Below, piece after piece: positions 14,354 to 14,395 of a stretch of DNA of 14,395 bases. Under the pieces are notes generated by a model that was not told the origin of the DNA, did not search any database, and saw nothing but the letters and a program-made list of their open reading frames with translations. The position numbers and the translations under genes are program-made. The stretch is from an uncultured Eubacteriales bacterium (GTDB lineage Bacteria; Bacillota; Clostridia; Peptostreptococcales; Anaerovoracaceae): the NCBI GenBank assembly GCA_910585135.1, contig CAJUEB010000038.1:1-14395 (forward strand). Direction: 5' to 3'. Every line of letters begins with the position of its first letter. Position 1 is the stretch's first letter.

Positions 14354-14395
14354 GAACTCTTTCTATTCCCCTTTTGGACAGCGTTTTTTTTTAAT

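Overview
The window looks like the end of a short-read metagenomic or draft contig from an anaerobic Firmicutes-type bacterium, probably a Clostridia lineage from a gut-like habitat. This rests on a glycyl radical enzyme with its activase, strong GGAGG ribosome sites, a PAS-type sigma-54 activator and small pilin-like membrane genes of a kind I associate with Lachnospiraceae and Anaerovoracaceae. The taxonomy is inference. The first 51 bases are not biological: they are an indexed Illumina P7 adapter, so real sequence starts at 52, inside a gene.

Left two thirds (52-7309, all minus strand, read right to left): a probable five-gene operon made of a BCCT-family transporter, a radical-SAM activase, an 845-residue glycyl radical enzyme, and the alpha and (truncated) beta subunits of an acetoin/pyruvate dehydrogenase-type E1. 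A sigma-54 promoter (-24/-12) lies 133-160 bases before the transporter. Right of it is the gene for a PAS/AAA+/HTH sigma-54 activator (7586-8986, minus). Divergent from the activator, on the plus strand, is a two-gene operon: an M20/AbgB-like amidohydrolase and a glycerate kinase. It has its own good sigma-54 promoter plus a consensus sigma-70 promoter. The two matching sigma-54 promoters flank one activator gene, which suggests a single substrate-induced regulon: import of a zwitterionic or quaternary-ammonium-like compound by the BCCT carrier, radical C-X bond cleavage or dehydration by the glycyl radical enzyme, ThDP-dependent oxidative cleavage of a keto product by the E1, and a side branch through amide hydrolysis and glycerate phosphorylation. 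I do not recognise this combination as a described pathway. The substrate cannot be read from sequence alone.

Right end (12012-13437, plus): three overlapping small genes, each with one N-terminal membrane helix, resembling DUF4860/pilin-like accessory proteins, behind a near-consensus promoter. Converging on them (13484-14353, minus) is a KilA-N-family gene broken by one in-frame amber codon. Just downstream of that stop the gene carries a perfect 30-base palindrome. No tRNA, rRNA, CRISPR array or insertion sequence was seen, and no gene-free stretch exceeds 300 bases.
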